DNA of 64,000 nucleotides, taken from positions 27,836 through 91,835 of the forward strand of contig NZ_BNBB01000022.1 in the NCBI RefSeq assembly GCF_014654615.1, written 5' to 3'. Shown piece after piece: positions 25,716 to 34,570 of this stretch. Every line of letters begins with the position of its first letter. Within the stretch, counting starts at the first letter, position 1. Origin of the DNA: Streptosporangium violaceochromogenes. GTDB taxonomy: Bacteria; Actinomycetota; Actinomycetes; Streptosporangiales; Streptosporangiaceae. Below the pieces are notes generated by a model. It saw nothing but the letters and a program-made list of their open reading frames with translations, was not told the origin of the DNA and did no database searches. The translations under genes were made by a program, and so were the position numbers.

Positions 25716-26915
25716 ATGGATTCCTCTGACGAGGATCTCCTGGAACGTACCGAGAGCACTTCCGCGCGGACACCGCCTGGGAAACGGCACGACAGGCTGC
25801 CCGGATTGGATGGTATTCGTGGTGTCGCCGCCCTGTTCGTGATGGTGCACCACTGCCGGCTCCTCGCCTTTCCCGGTTATCCGGCCGACACCGCGCCCGG
25901 CTGGCTGGGCTGGCTGCTCTACGGGCACTTCGCGGTGGTCGTGTTCATCGTGCTGTCGGGTTTCTCCCTGGCCGTCTCCCCGGCCCGCTCGGGGTGGCGG
26001 CTGGGCGGCATGCGACGCTTCGCCCTGCGCCGCGCCTGGCGCATCCTTCCCCCCTACTGGGCCGCCCTGGTCTTCAGCCTGGTGGTCGCCTGGACCCTGG
26101 CCGGGCAGCCCGGTGAGGAGCCGCCCACGCTCACGTCGGTGGTCGTCTACGGCCTGCTGCTGCAGGACCTCTTCGGAGCGCCAAGCCCCAACGGGGCCTT
26201 CTGGTCGATCGCGGTGGAGGCGCAGCTCTACCTCGCCTTCCCCCTGCTGCTGCTCCTGCTGCGCAGGGCGGGCGCGGCGGTGATGCTCGGGACGGTCACC
26301 GTGGTCGTGGGGGCGGTCGGCCTGCTCGCGCCGAGCGTGCCGCCGGTGCACCTGCTGATCCGGCTGACCCCCCAGTTCGCCGTGCTGTTCGCGCTGGGCG
26401 TGGTCGCCGCGGGCGTCCTGGGGGCGGGCGAGCGGACGCGGCGGCTGCCCTGGCACTGGGCCGCGGCGGTCGCCGCCGCCCCGGTGATCGCCGTGATCGC
26501 CACACGGGGGCCGGTCTGGACGGTGGGCAACTTCTACTGGATCGACATCGCGCTCGGCCCCTCGGTGGCCCTTCTGCTGGCCGCGGTGGCGACGGGACGG
26601 CCGGCGCCGCTGGTACGGCTGCTGGAGCTGCGGCCCGTCCGGAGCCTCGGCTCCTTCTCCTACACGCTCTACCTGATCCACGCCCCGATCGTGGTGACGA
26701 TCCACCAGCTGGCCGTCGCCCCGCGGGTGACCGCCGGGTTGCCGGTGTTCCTGACCCTCCTGGCGACGGCCGTCCCGGTCTCCCTGCTGGTGGCCCGGGG
26801 GTTCGCGGAGGTCTTCGAGCTGCCGTTCCAGCGGTACCGCGGCCTGCCCGCGCTCAGACGGGCGGCGCGGGCCAGGCTGACGCGGGGGCGCGCGGCGGCG
26901 CGCCCGGCGCCGTAG
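25716..26915 (+). CDS. Acyltransferase family 3 membrane protein (OafA-like)
   Basis: 399 residues, about ten hydrophobic segments. LPGLDGIRGVAALFVMVHHC holds the motif with the catalytic His (VHH) and Arg. Later FIVLSGFSLAVSP, RRAWRILPPYWAALVFS and SIAVEAQLYLAFPLLLLLLR are the family signature. These proteins move an acetyl or other acyl group onto sugars at the membrane; likely decorates the polysaccharide. Start ATG 25716; the segment before it (TTG-type extension to 25686) is not needed. Tail is Arg-rich. It faces wzz across a 245-base gap. Confidence 0.85.
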   Translation: MDSSDEDLLERTESTSARTPPGKRHDRLPGLDGIRGVAALFVMVHHCRLLAFPGYPADTAPGWLGWLLYGHFAVVVFIVLSGFSLAVSPARSGWRLGGMRRFALRRAWRILPPYWAALVFSLVVAWTLAGQPGEEPPTLTSVVVYGLLLQDLFGAPSPNGAFWSIAVEAQLYLAFPLLLLLLRRAGAAVMLGTVTVVVGAVGLLAPSVPPVHLLIRLTPQFAVLFALGVVAAGVLGAGERTRRLPWHWAAAVAAAPVIAVIATRGPVWTVGNFYWIDIALGPSVALLLAAVATGRPAPLVRLLELRPVRSLGSFSYTLYLIHAPIVVTIHQLAVAPRVTAGLPVFLTLLATAVPVSLLVARGFAEVFELPFQRYRGLPALRRAARARLTRGRAAARPAP

Positions 26916-26950
26916 AAGGTAGAAGGCGGAAGGTCCCCGGCCGGGGCGTG

Positions 26951-27847
26951 TCAGCCCCGCCGGGCGAGCGCCTCGGCCTCGTACTCCAGCGCCAGCTCCT
27001 CGGGCATGGGGTCGAGGTCGGCGCAGCGCGCGAAGTCGCGCAGGGTGGTCCCGGTGCACGCCGCGTCCACGTTCACCGCGCCCCTGCGGGCCCGGACGTC
27101 GCCGATGTCCACGGTCCGGAAGTCGATGCTGAAGCGGGTCCTGCCCGAGGTGTTGGGCACCGTCGAGTGCAGTTGCGCGCCGGAGAACAGCATCACCCCG
27201 CCCGGCTCCGGCACGACCCGGACCTGTGGCTCCAGCTCGACCGGCTCCTCCGGTCTGGGCTGCTCCCTGGTGTCGGTGCGCACGTGCTGGGCCGCGCTCA
27301 GGCGGCTGTTCCGGTTCCACTCGGCGTAGTCGTAGCGCGCGCTGCCGTTGCGCACCGGCCGGTCGAAATAGGCGGGGTGGAAGGCCATCACGTTCTCCGG
27401 CACCACCGGGTAGATGGGGATCCACCAGTTGATCTGGTTGAACGGCGCCGAGTACCAGCAGTCGCGGTGCGGGTGGAAGGCGTAGGAGATGCCGGAGGTG
27501 AGGTAGTCGTCGGAGGTCGAGGTGCGCATCCGGGGGACGTCGAAGTAGGTCCGGTCGAGCCGGCAGCCCAGCTCCTCCAGAACCGCGGGCAGCAGCTTCT
27601 TGCACTCGGGGTGGTGGATGAACCGGGGCTTGAGCTCGGCCAGCAGGGCGGCGAAGTCCTCGACCGGCATGGCGAACTGGGCGGTCCGCGGGTCCTGGTC
27701 ACCGAACGCCTCGGCGATCAGCCCGCGGGCGAAGGCGACCAGGTCCCTGGAGGCGGGGGTCGCCGAGTAGACGAACACCTTCCCCTCGTAGAGCAGGCCG
27801 CGCCGGGTGTCGTCGTCCACCTCGCTGTTGAAAAAGACGGTCGTCAT
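26951..27847 (-). CDS. Fe(II)/2-oxoglutarate-dependent oxygenase (PhyH-like)
   Basis: 298 residues. The iron-binding His-x-Asp is HPHRDCWYSAPFNQINWW (HRD), and the distal His is in GAQLHSTVPNTSGRTRFSID with the co-substrate Arg two strands later. Between lies a jelly-roll with PIYPVVPENVMAFHPAYF. This fits phytanoyl-CoA-type dioxygenases, which hydroxylate or otherwise oxidise small molecules. Last gene of the tightly packed minus-strand operon (26951-36593), 140 bases after the glycosyltransferase. The substrate may be a sugar, a polyol or an amino substituent of the polymer (inference). Confidence 0.8.
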   Translation of the reverse strand: MTTVFFNSEVDDDTRRGLLYEGKVFVYSATPASRDLVAFARGLIAEAFGDQDPRTAQFAMPVEDFAALLAELKPRFIHHPECKKLLPAVLEELGCRLDRTYFDVPRMRTSTSDDYLTSGISYAFHPHRDCWYSAPFNQINWWIPIYPVVPENVMAFHPAYFDRPVRNGSARYDYAEWNRNSRLSAAQHVRTDTREQPRPEEPVELEPQVRVVPEPGGVMLFSGAQLHSTVPNTSGRTRFSIDFRTVDIGDVRARRGAVNVDAACTGTTLRDFARCADLDPMPEELALEYEAEALARRG

Positions 27848-27989
27848 GGTGAGGTCTCCCCTTGTGGGCGGCGGATCGTGGCGGCGGACGGGCCGGGTGG
27901 GCGTGCGACGGAGCGCGGCCGCCCCCTCGCGGCCGCGCGTCCCGCCGGAGCGGTCAATTCCAGCGGGACGGTCAGTTCCAGCGAAGTGG

Positions 27990-28895
27990 TCAGGAGGTCC
28001 GGCCGGGCCGGAGCGCCCCCGTGGCCATCCGCACGAGCCTGCGTCCTCGGCGCGACGCGACGCGACGCTGGCGGCGGGCGTACATGCGGTGCGCGGCGAC
28101 GCGGGCGCGGCCGAGCTGCTCGCCGGTGAGACCGAGGTCGGCGTCGCGCAGCCAGCGGAGGATCTCCAGGTACTGCAGGGTCGTGGCGAAGTGCGCCTGC
28201 CAGCCGGGCACGCCCAGGCGGCGTCCGACCGTCCCCGTGCGCTCGTGTTTCCAGTGGCGGTGGGCGAGCACCTCGGGCACGTGGGCCCACGGCCCGGCCA
28301 GCGCGAGCTTCGTCGCGAAGACCTCGTCCTCCCGGAGCATGTTGCGCCGGGGGATGGCCATCACGGGGGCGCGGCGCATGAGACCGTACAGCGGGTCGAT
28401 GAGCAGGTGACTCTCGTTGAGCATGCGCAGCATCTCGGCGAACCGCTCGACCGGGTCGTCCGACCGCAGGCCGGTGCCCTCGTAGACGCCGGTCCTGACC
28501 GTCCCGTCGGGGTCGGTGTAGGACAGCTGCGTGGTGACCAGGATGAGCCGCTCGTCCTCGGCGAACGCCCGCAGTGAGCGCGACACGCAGTGGGGCTCCA
28601 GGCGGTCGTCGTCTCCGACCCACCGGAAGAACTCCCCCCGGGCCCGGCGGCCGGCGTACATGAAGTTGCCGAGCAGCCCGATGTCGCGCGGATGCCTGTG
28701 GTAGACGATCCGCCCGTCGGAGCGCGCCATCCGGCGGCAGAGCTCCTCGGTGCCGTCGGTGGAGGCGTTGTCGCAGACCACCACCTCGATGTTCTCGTGG
28801 TCCTGCGCCAGCACCGACCGGATCACCCCCTCCAGTCTCGCCGCGCCGTTGCGCACGGGCAACCCGATGGACACCAGGGTGTCGGGGCCGGGCAT
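27990..28895 (-). CDS. Family 2 glycosyltransferase
   Basis: 301 residues. TLVSIGLPVRNGAARLEGVI is the N-terminal donor motif; VVVCDNASTDGTEELC and WVGDDDRLEPHCV (acidic metal motif) follow. The second half carries a long Arg-rich tail (HRMYARRQRRVASRRGRRLV), often membrane-associated. Ribosome site AAAGGAG before ATG 28895. Seventeen bases after the Wzx gene, so one operon. Confidence 0.83.
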   Translation of the reverse strand: MPGPDTLVSIGLPVRNGAARLEGVIRSVLAQDHENIEVVVCDNASTDGTEELCRRMARSDGRIVYHRHPRDIGLLGNFMYAGRRARGEFFRWVGDDDRLEPHCVSRSLRAFAEDERLILVTTQLSYTDPDGTVRTGVYEGTGLRSDDPVERFAEMLRMLNESHLLIDPLYGLMRRAPVMAIPRRNMLREDEVFATKLALAGPWAHVPEVLAHRHWKHERTGTVGRRLGVPGWQAHFATTLQYLEILRWLRDADLGLTGEQLGRARVAAHRMYARRQRRVASRRGRRLVRMATGALRPGRTS

Positions 28896-28912
28896 CCGAT
28901 CTCCTTTCCGAA

Positions 28913-30439
28913 TCAGCGTGAACGTGCGGGAATCAACGCGGCCGCCCGGCCGCCCAGTCGCCGAAGCTCGGCCCGGGGCACCACGACCAGGACGTAGACG
29001 AGCGCTCCCGCGCCGCCCGCCACGGCGAGCTGGGCGAACGGGGTCCCCTCGGTCAGGTGGGCCAGCGTGACGGTGACGGCCGCGCAGAGCGCGCCGCCGA
29101 GCAGCGGGCGCCCCAGGGCGGAGACGACGGGGGAAAGGGCCACGCCCGTGGTGTGCAACGCCAGCACCGCCAGCGGCAGCGCGACGACGACGGCGACCGT
29201 CGCGTGCCCGATGGCCGCGCCCCGGATGCCGCCCAGGTGCGCGCCGGCTATCAGCGCCGGTATCAGCGCCACCGCCCACCCGAGGTTGAGCCAGAGGGTG
29301 GCCGTGGTGGCGCCCATCGCGGCCAGGATGTCGAACACCAGGGCCGTCAGCATCCGCACCACCATGACGATCGCCAGAAAGCTCAGCACCTCGGCGGAGG
29401 GACGCCAGCGCTCGCCGTACAGGAACACCACCACCGCCGGGGCGAGCGTCCCCAGCAGGACGCCGATGGGCAGGACGATGGAGATCAGCAGTGGCAGGGC
29501 CCGCCGCACACCCAGCGACACCGCGCCCGGGTCCTCCTCGGCGAGCCTGGAGAAACTGGGCAGCGCGACGTAGCGTACGGCGGTGCCGACGAGACCCGGA
29601 AGCCAGCTGGAGATGTTGAACGCCAGCAGGTAGTAGCCGAGCAGGGTGACGCCGAGCGTCTTGCCGACGACGACGGCGTCGGCGTTGAGCAGCACCCCCT
29701 CGACGCCGAGGCCGGCGCACAGCGGCAGCCCGAAGACCAGCAGTCTTCTGGCGGTGGCGCGGTCGACGCCGAAGCCGATCCTGACCTTGGCGAAGGCGAC
29801 CACCAGCACGCCGGTGACCACGGCGCCGGCGAGCTGGCCGCAGGCGAAGCTGTAGGCGCCGGCGCCGCCGGCGGCGAGGGTGATGGAGACCGGGGCGGTC
29901 ACCAGGAACCCCACCATGTTGGCTTTGGTGATCTTGTCCTGCTCGAACCTGCGCATCAGCGCCGCGCTGCGCACCGCCGTCATGCCGTAGACGAGGTTGA
30001 CGGCGGTGAGCACCCGGATCACGCCGGTGGCGCTCTCGCTGCCCGACAGCGCGGCGAAGTACGGGGCGACGATCCAGAACAGCCCGTACAGCGCCGTGCT
30101 GGAGGAGATCGCCACGACCGTCGCCGTGGGCGCCACGTCCTCCAGCCGTCCGCGCCACTGCACGGTGGCGGCGATGATGCCGGCGTCGTTGATGTAGACG
30201 ATGAACTGGCTCGCCGACAGCGCGATGGCGTAGAGGCCGAAGTCCTGCGGCGCCAGCAGGCGGGCCAGGACCAGGCTCATGGCGAACGAGCCCGCCTTCA
30301 GCAGAAGGTTCCCCAGCACGCTCCAGCGCAGCCCCCGGCCCGCCTGCCGGCCGATCTCCCCGACCTGGGAGGCGGGCGATCCCGGACCACCGGGTTCGGC
30401 CCCGGCCGTCGCGGGCCCGGCGTCCTGTGTGTGTGTCAT
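28913..30439 (-). CDS. Wzx-type polysaccharide flippase (MOP superfamily)
   Basis: 508 residues and about 14 hydrophobic helices. GRGLRWSVLGNLLLKAGSF, ARLLAPQDFGLYAIALS and FGLPLCAGLGVEGVLLNADA are typical of polysaccharide export flippases, which move the lipid-linked repeat unit across the membrane. ATG 30439 has AAAGGT upstream. Gap of about 90 bases to the Cys-rich gene upstream and 17 to the glycosyltransferase downstream, consistent with one operon. Confidence 0.85.
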   Translation of the reverse strand: MTHTQDAGPATAGAEPGGPGSPASQVGEIGRQAGRGLRWSVLGNLLLKAGSFAMSLVLARLLAPQDFGLYAIALSASQFIVYINDAGIIAATVQWRGRLEDVAPTATVVAISSSTALYGLFWIVAPYFAALSGSESATGVIRVLTAVNLVYGMTAVRSAALMRRFEQDKITKANMVGFLVTAPVSITLAAGGAGAYSFACGQLAGAVVTGVLVVAFAKVRIGFGVDRATARRLLVFGLPLCAGLGVEGVLLNADAVVVGKTLGVTLLGYYLLAFNISSWLPGLVGTAVRYVALPSFSRLAEEDPGAVSLGVRRALPLLISIVLPIGVLLGTLAPAVVVFLYGERWRPSAEVLSFLAIVMVVRMLTALVFDILAAMGATTATLWLNLGWAVALIPALIAGAHLGGIRGAAIGHATVAVVVALPLAVLALHTTGVALSPVVSALGRPLLGGALCAAVTVTLAHLTEGTPFAQLAVAGGAGALVYVLVVVPRAELRRLGGRAAALIPARSR

Positions 30440-30530
30440 GTCGTACCTTTCACCGCCGCCCGCCGGGCCGCCGCCACGGCGGCGGCCGTCGCCCGCCACG
30501 GCGCGCCGTCCTTGGGCGTTCGGGGGTTGA

Positions 30531-31598
30531 TCAGGCGGGCTCCTCGACCCGCTCAAGCCATATCTCCCGCCAGAACGGGAGGAACTCCCTGGGACAGCTC
30601 ACGCTGTACGCGCCCGTGCAGACGATGCCCTCCAAGACGATGCAGGGACTCTTCATGCGGAGCATGCGGCCGGTCTTCTCGTCGATGCACCGCTCGACCC
30701 TGGCCAGCACCCGCGCCGTGCGCCCGCAGTGGCGCGACATCTCCTCCTCGAAGCCCATCCCCCGGTTGAGCAGATCCTGGTTGAGGGTCTTGAGGATCTC
30801 CTCCTTGGGCTTGATCCGGACGAGCTCCCCGGGCTGAAGACCGAGCGTCACGCTGGGCGTCGGGCCGGAGAGCCTGCCCTTGACGAAACCCCACTTCAGG
30901 CCGTCCTTGATGCGCAGCGGACGCGGCAGCCTCGGAGCGACCCGCTCCTGGAAGCGGTTGAACAGCCCGACGAGCAGGGCGCGGGAGGTGAAGAACACGG
31001 TCGCGTTGCCGGTCTGCACGTCGGTGACGTACTGGCGGACGTCCTTGAGCGGCAGGCAGGTGGGCGCGGCCCGCAGCAACTCGGTGGCCTGGCAGGAGAA
31101 ACGCTCCTCCCCGTCCTCTCCCGGTTCCCCGCGCGTGGCCGCCTCAAGGAGCGGCAGAAGGGGACGACCGGCCGCGAGACCGCCCGGGGACGCCGGCGAG
31201 CCGGAGGGCACCGGGGGGCCGACGGGGATGGAAGGGGCGGCGAGGTCGGTGGGGTCGGCGGGGTCGGCCCGCTTGAGCCACGCCTCCTTCCAGTAGAACT
31301 GGCAGGCCGTCTGGCATCCGCCGTGCGCCCCGCCGTCGCATCGCGCCCCGGTGAGGTGGACGGCGCGCTCCATGCGGCGCATGCCGCTGCGGCTGATGGT
31401 GTCGCAGAGTTTGTAGGCCACCTTGTGCACGGTGAGCCGCCGCCCGCAGTAGGCCAGCATCTCCGGCATGAACGGCAGCTCGTCCAGCTCGCCCCGCTCG
31501 TCCAGGGTGGCCATGATCTCGGCCTCGCTGCGGACCTCCACCGTCTCTCCCACACGGAGGTTGAGCGCCCCGGGGCTGACGGCCTGTAATCGCGTCAT
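30531..31598 (-). CDS. Cys-rich protein with two copies of one domain, function unknown
   Basis: 355 residues, no family I can name. Two copies of a domain, 14-110 and 253-350. Both open with LxxGExVxxxxxxEIxxTL and contain a CGR motif (Cys 51; Cys 291), three or four further Cys (65, 87, 95, 99; 304, 319, 327, 335) and end with an aromatic motif YWKEAWLKR / FWREIWLER. Ten ordered cysteines suggest metal binding. The middle is Pro/Gly-rich (115-165) then a hydrophilic segment with CQATELL. No signal peptide. ATG 31598 overlaps the stop of the DUF4910 gene (ATGA). Possibly the partner of that hydrolase; unknown role. Confidence 0.7.
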   Translation of the reverse strand: MTRLQAVSPGALNLRVGETVEVRSEAEIMATLDERGELDELPFMPEMLAYCGRRLTVHKVAYKLCDTISRSGMRRMERAVHLTGARCDGGAHGGCQTACQFYWKEAWLKRADPADPTDLAAPSIPVGPPVPSGSPASPGGLAAGRPLLPLLEAATRGEPGEDGEERFSCQATELLRAAPTCLPLKDVRQYVTDVQTGNATVFFTSRALLVGLFNRFQERVAPRLPRPLRIKDGLKWGFVKGRLSGPTPSVTLGLQPGELVRIKPKEEILKTLNQDLLNRGMGFEEEMSRHCGRTARVLARVERCIDEKTGRMLRMKSPCIVLEGIVCTGAYSVSCPREFLPFWREIWLERVEEPA

Positions 31599-32881
31599 GT
31601 CCACTCCTCGACGAGTCCTGCGCCACGCAGGGCTTGTGCCGCCTCCGCCACGGTGGCGAAGGGCAGATCGGACCGTTCTGCGATGTCGAGCAGGGTGTGC
31701 CGCCCGTCGGAGAGGTTCAGCACCCACAGCATCGCCATCTGCGCCTGTCTGGTGTCGCTGCGCCCGCCCAGCGATCCGTACAGGCCCCTCCTGCCGAGCT
31801 GCGGCTCGCCGTACGGGCTGAGGTTGCGGTAACGGCGGTTGCGCTCCAGCACCCGGGTGACCTCCCAGCAGGTCTCCAGGGTGTCGGCCATCGCCTCGGG
31901 CGAGACGAAGCCCGGGTCGTCGGCGGAGGTGTGGTACTCGGGATAGCCGGCGTACGGCGTGCGGGTGAGGGAGCCGACCGGCAGGTCGAACCCGGGCGAG
32001 CAGAACTGCCGTTCGTCGTAGCCGTACGGGGAGAAGTCCACGATCCGGTGGGCGCGCCCGGAGGTCCGCAGCACGTGCTCCACCACCCGGTCGATCTCGG
32101 CGTCCCCGCGCCTGCTGCGCTTGTAGGTCAGCGCGCCGGAGTCGCCCGCGCAGGCCAGGACGAGGCCGTGCGCGACCCGCCCGACGTGCTCCCGGTTACG
32201 CGCCAGCCAGGTGATCGCGCCGATGGTGCCCGGCATGAACAGGAAGCGGTAGGTGTACCACGGGTCGGCCTCGGCCAGCCGCCGCGCGAGGTGGACGGCC
32301 ACCGCGACGCCCGCCAGGTTGTCGTTGGCCAGCGAGGGGTGGCAGACGTGGCAGGAGACGATCACCTCCTCCGCCGTCCGCCCCGGCACGACGTGCTCGC
32401 CGTAGGTGAGGTGGCCGTCGGCCAGCGTGGCGTCGATCCTGACCTCGTAGGGGCCCTCGTCCAGCTCCGCCAGGGTCTTCTCGCGCAGGCAGAACCCCCA
32501 CGTCTCGGCGTAGTAGCTCGTCCGGTACGGGATCAGGTCGGGCTGCCGGGGAAGCGTGTGCAGGTGCTCCCGCAGTTCCGCGAGGGTCATGACGGCCGAG
32601 ACCGGCACGCTGTAGCCGACCACGTGGAGGTTGGAGTCGGCGAAGTCGACGACCCGCCTGCCCGAGGGGTCCTTGACGTAGGCGTCGCGGATGTTCCACT
32701 CCCTGGGCACCGTCCAGTCGAGCACCTCCGTCCCCGTCGGCACCTCGCTGATCTCCAGCGGGACCGACTCGCCGACGATCTCCAGCGTGCGGCGCACCCC
32801 GTCGCCGGTGATGCTCCGGCAGATGGGGTAGAGCCGCTCGACCAGGGCGTGCATCGCGCGCCCCTCGGTCTCAGCCGTCAC
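31595..32881 (-). CDS. DUF4910-type Zn hydrolase/aminopeptidase with winged-helix tail
   Basis: 428 residues. The metal-binding set resembles M28 peptidases: VIVSCHVCHPSLANDNLAG (His, Asp), a later Glu/Asp (RGDAEIDR) and YPEYHTSADDPGFV (His). YDERQFCSPG is a conserved DUF4910 motif. The last 60 residues (LNLSDGRHTLLDIAERS, FATVAEAAQALRGAGL) form a winged-helix domain. DUF4910 proteins sit in polysaccharide loci of many bacteria; reaction unproven, an amide or peptide bond hydrolysis is inferred. Overlaps epimerase by 11 bases at its start, the Cys-rich gene by 4 at its end. Confidence 0.78.
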   Translation of the reverse strand: MTAETEGRAMHALVERLYPICRSITGDGVRRTLEIVGESVPLEISEVPTGTEVLDWTVPREWNIRDAYVKDPSGRRVVDFADSNLHVVGYSVPVSAVMTLAELREHLHTLPRQPDLIPYRTSYYAETWGFCLREKTLAELDEGPYEVRIDATLADGHLTYGEHVVPGRTAEEVIVSCHVCHPSLANDNLAGVAVAVHLARRLAEADPWYTYRFLFMPGTIGAITWLARNREHVGRVAHGLVLACAGDSGALTYKRSRRGDAEIDRVVEHVLRTSGRAHRIVDFSPYGYDERQFCSPGFDLPVGSLTRTPYAGYPEYHTSADDPGFVSPEAMADTLETCWEVTRVLERNRRYRNLSPYGEPQLGRRGLYGSLGGRSDTRQAQMAMLWVLNLSDGRHTLLDIAERSDLPFATVAEAAQALRGAGLVEEWT

Positions 32882-33923
32882 CGGCGACCGCCCCGTGTGG
32901 CCGTAGCGCGTCGTCGACGGTGCCGGCCTCGCGGCACGCCGCCAGATGGGCCAGCCGGGTGAAGCGCCGGTGGAAGCCCTCCTCGGTCAGGCCGAACCGC
33001 CGGTAGGCCTCCACCAGCTCGGCCGCGCCCGCCTTGACCGTCCAGCGCGCCTGGTAGGCGGGCAGCGCGGCCCGGACCCGGGAGAAGTCCACCCGGTAGG
33101 AGCGCGGGTCGGCGCCGGCCTCACCGGTGATCACGAGCTTGGCGCCCGGTACCGCCTCGGCGACCTCGGCGGCGATCTCCGCCACGGTCACGTTGTTCGC
33201 CTCGGTGCCGATGTTGAACGCCCTGGCGTGCACGGCCTCGCGGGGGGCGGTCAGCGCCAGCGCGAACGCCTCGGCGATGTCCTCGGCGTGGACCAGCGGG
33301 CGCCACGGGGTGCCGTCCGACAGCACCCGCACCTCGCCGGAGAGCAATGCGTGCCCCACCAGGTTGTTCAGCACGATGTCCGCGCGCAGGCGGGGGGAGA
33401 AGCCGAACGCGGTGGCGTTGCGCATGAAGACCGGGGTGAAGTCGTCGTCGGCCAGCCCGGCCAGGTCGTCCTCGACGCGGACCTTCGACTCGGCGTAGGG
33501 GGTCACCGGGCGCAGCGGCGCGTCCTCGCCGACCAGGTCGCCGCCACCGGAGGCGCCGTAGACCGAGCAGGTGGAGGCGTACAGGAACCGTCGCACCCCC
33601 GCCTCGCGGGCCAGTCTGGCCAGGCGCACCGAGGCGTGGTGGTTGATGGCGTAGGTCAGCTCGGGCGCCAGCGAGCCGAGGGGGTCGTTCGACAGCGCGG
33701 CCAGGTGGACCACGGCGTCCACCCCCGCCAGCGCGGCGCCGGTGACGTCGCGCAGGTCGACCCGGTGGCCGGTGGGGTCGTCCGGCGCGGGCCCCAGCAG
33801 GCAGCCGGCGAACAGCCCGGAGTCCAGGCCGATCACCTCGTGACCCGCCCGGGTGAGCACCGGGGCCATCACACTTCCGAGGTAGCCCTGGTGCCCGGTC
33901 AGCAGCACACGCATCCGGTTCAT
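32871..33923 (-). CDS. NAD-dependent sugar epimerase/dehydratase (extended SDR)
   Basis: 350 residues. MRVLLTGHQGYLGSVMAPVL shows the Rossmann Gly motif (GHQGYLG). STCSVYGASGG and YAESKVRVEDDL hold the catalytic Ser/Tyr/Lys. NATAFGFSPRLRADIVLNNL and PWRPLVHAEDIAEAF are substrate-binding. The Wierenga loop GHQGYLG is seen in CDP- and dTDP-sugar enzymes found next to sugar C-methyltransferases. It may be the 4,6-dehydratase or an epimerase acting on the CDP-sugar made by the cytidylyltransferase; not decided. Starts at ATG 33923, ATGA overlap with PIG-L; ATG 33914 has better spacing to GGGAGG. Confidence 0.78.
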   Translation of the reverse strand: MNRMRVLLTGHQGYLGSVMAPVLTRAGHEVIGLDSGLFAGCLLGPAPDDPTGHRVDLRDVTGAALAGVDAVVHLAALSNDPLGSLAPELTYAINHHASVRLARLAREAGVRRFLYASTCSVYGASGGGDLVGEDAPLRPVTPYAESKVRVEDDLAGLADDDFTPVFMRNATAFGFSPRLRADIVLNNLVGHALLSGEVRVLSDGTPWRPLVHAEDIAEAFALALTAPREAVHARAFNIGTEANNVTVAEIAAEVAEAVPGAKLVITGEAGADPRSYRVDFSRVRAALPAYQARWTVKAGAAELVEAYRRFGLTEEGFHRRFTRLAHLAACREAGTVDDALRPHGAVAGDG

Positions 33924-34570
33924 CCTCCCGCCAGATCGAGGGTCAGCTTGGTGGTGTGGAACGCCTCCGCGTAGCGCGCCTGGCACTCGATGCCGCGGAT
34001 GCGGGCCAGCCCGAGGAACGCCTCACGGTCGTACCAGGGGCGGCGTCTCTGCGAGGGGTAGTGCCGCTGGAGCAGGGTCACCTTCTCCTCGGCGACCTCG
34101 GGCGTCAGCGGCTGGTAGACCGACGGCCGCCCGAGATCGCCGTCCCACTTGACGATCTCGTAGCCGAGCACCTGGTGGTCGCGGAAGGCGGTGGGCACGA
34201 GCTTGGCCAGGCCCCGGTGGTCCTGGTGGGCGTCGCCGGGGTTCGGCGCGAACACCAGGTCCGGGTCGGTCCGGGCGCGCAGCTCCTCCACCGCGGCCTT
34301 GGCCTCCCCCCAGGTGGCGGGCAGCCGCCCGTCGGGCAGCTTCAGCACGGTGAGCCGCAGGTCGGCGCCGGGGCAGAAGGCCGCGAGCGCCGCGTGCTCC
34401 TCCGCCTCCCGCTCGGTGCCGCCGCCGGAGAGCACCAGGGCGTCCACCCGCAGGCCGGGCCGGGCCGCGCAGAGGGTCAGCAGGCTGCCGCCGGCGCCGA
34501 TGGCCAGGTCGTCGCAGTGGGCGGCGAGCAGCGCGAGGCGGGTCACCGCCGCCGGCCGGAACCCGATCAC
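33920..34570 (-). CDS. PIG-L family deacetylase (LmbE-like)
   Basis: 216 residues. The zinc site is LLAAHCDDLAIGAGGSLL (His, Asp, Asp; usual AHPDDE, here AHCDDL) and DAHQDHRGL (His pair), so the essential metal ligands are present although the Glu after DD is Leu. These enzymes remove N-acetyl from GlcNAc conjugates, mycothiol or antibiotic precursors. Here it probably acts on an N-acetylated sugar or its nucleotide. GTG 34570 overlaps the TGA of the cytidylyltransferase by 4 bases (GTGA). Confidence 0.8.
   Translation of the reverse strand: MIGFRPAAVTRLALLAAHCDDLAIGAGGSLLTLCAARPGLRVDALVLSGGGTEREAEEHAALAAFCPGADLRLTVLKLPDGRLPATWGEAKAAVEELRARTDPDLVFAPNPGDAHQDHRGLAKLVPTAFRDHQVLGYEIVKWDGDLGRPSVYQPLTPEVAEEKVTLLQRHYPSQRRRPWYDREAFLGLARIRGIECQARYAEAFHTTKLTLDLAGG

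Noticed and set aside
27990..30158. Single 722-residue protein joining flippase region and glycosyltransferase
   Set aside because: The first part is an out-of-frame reading of the flippase gene; the glycosyltransferase has its own AAAGGAG site and ATG at 28895.
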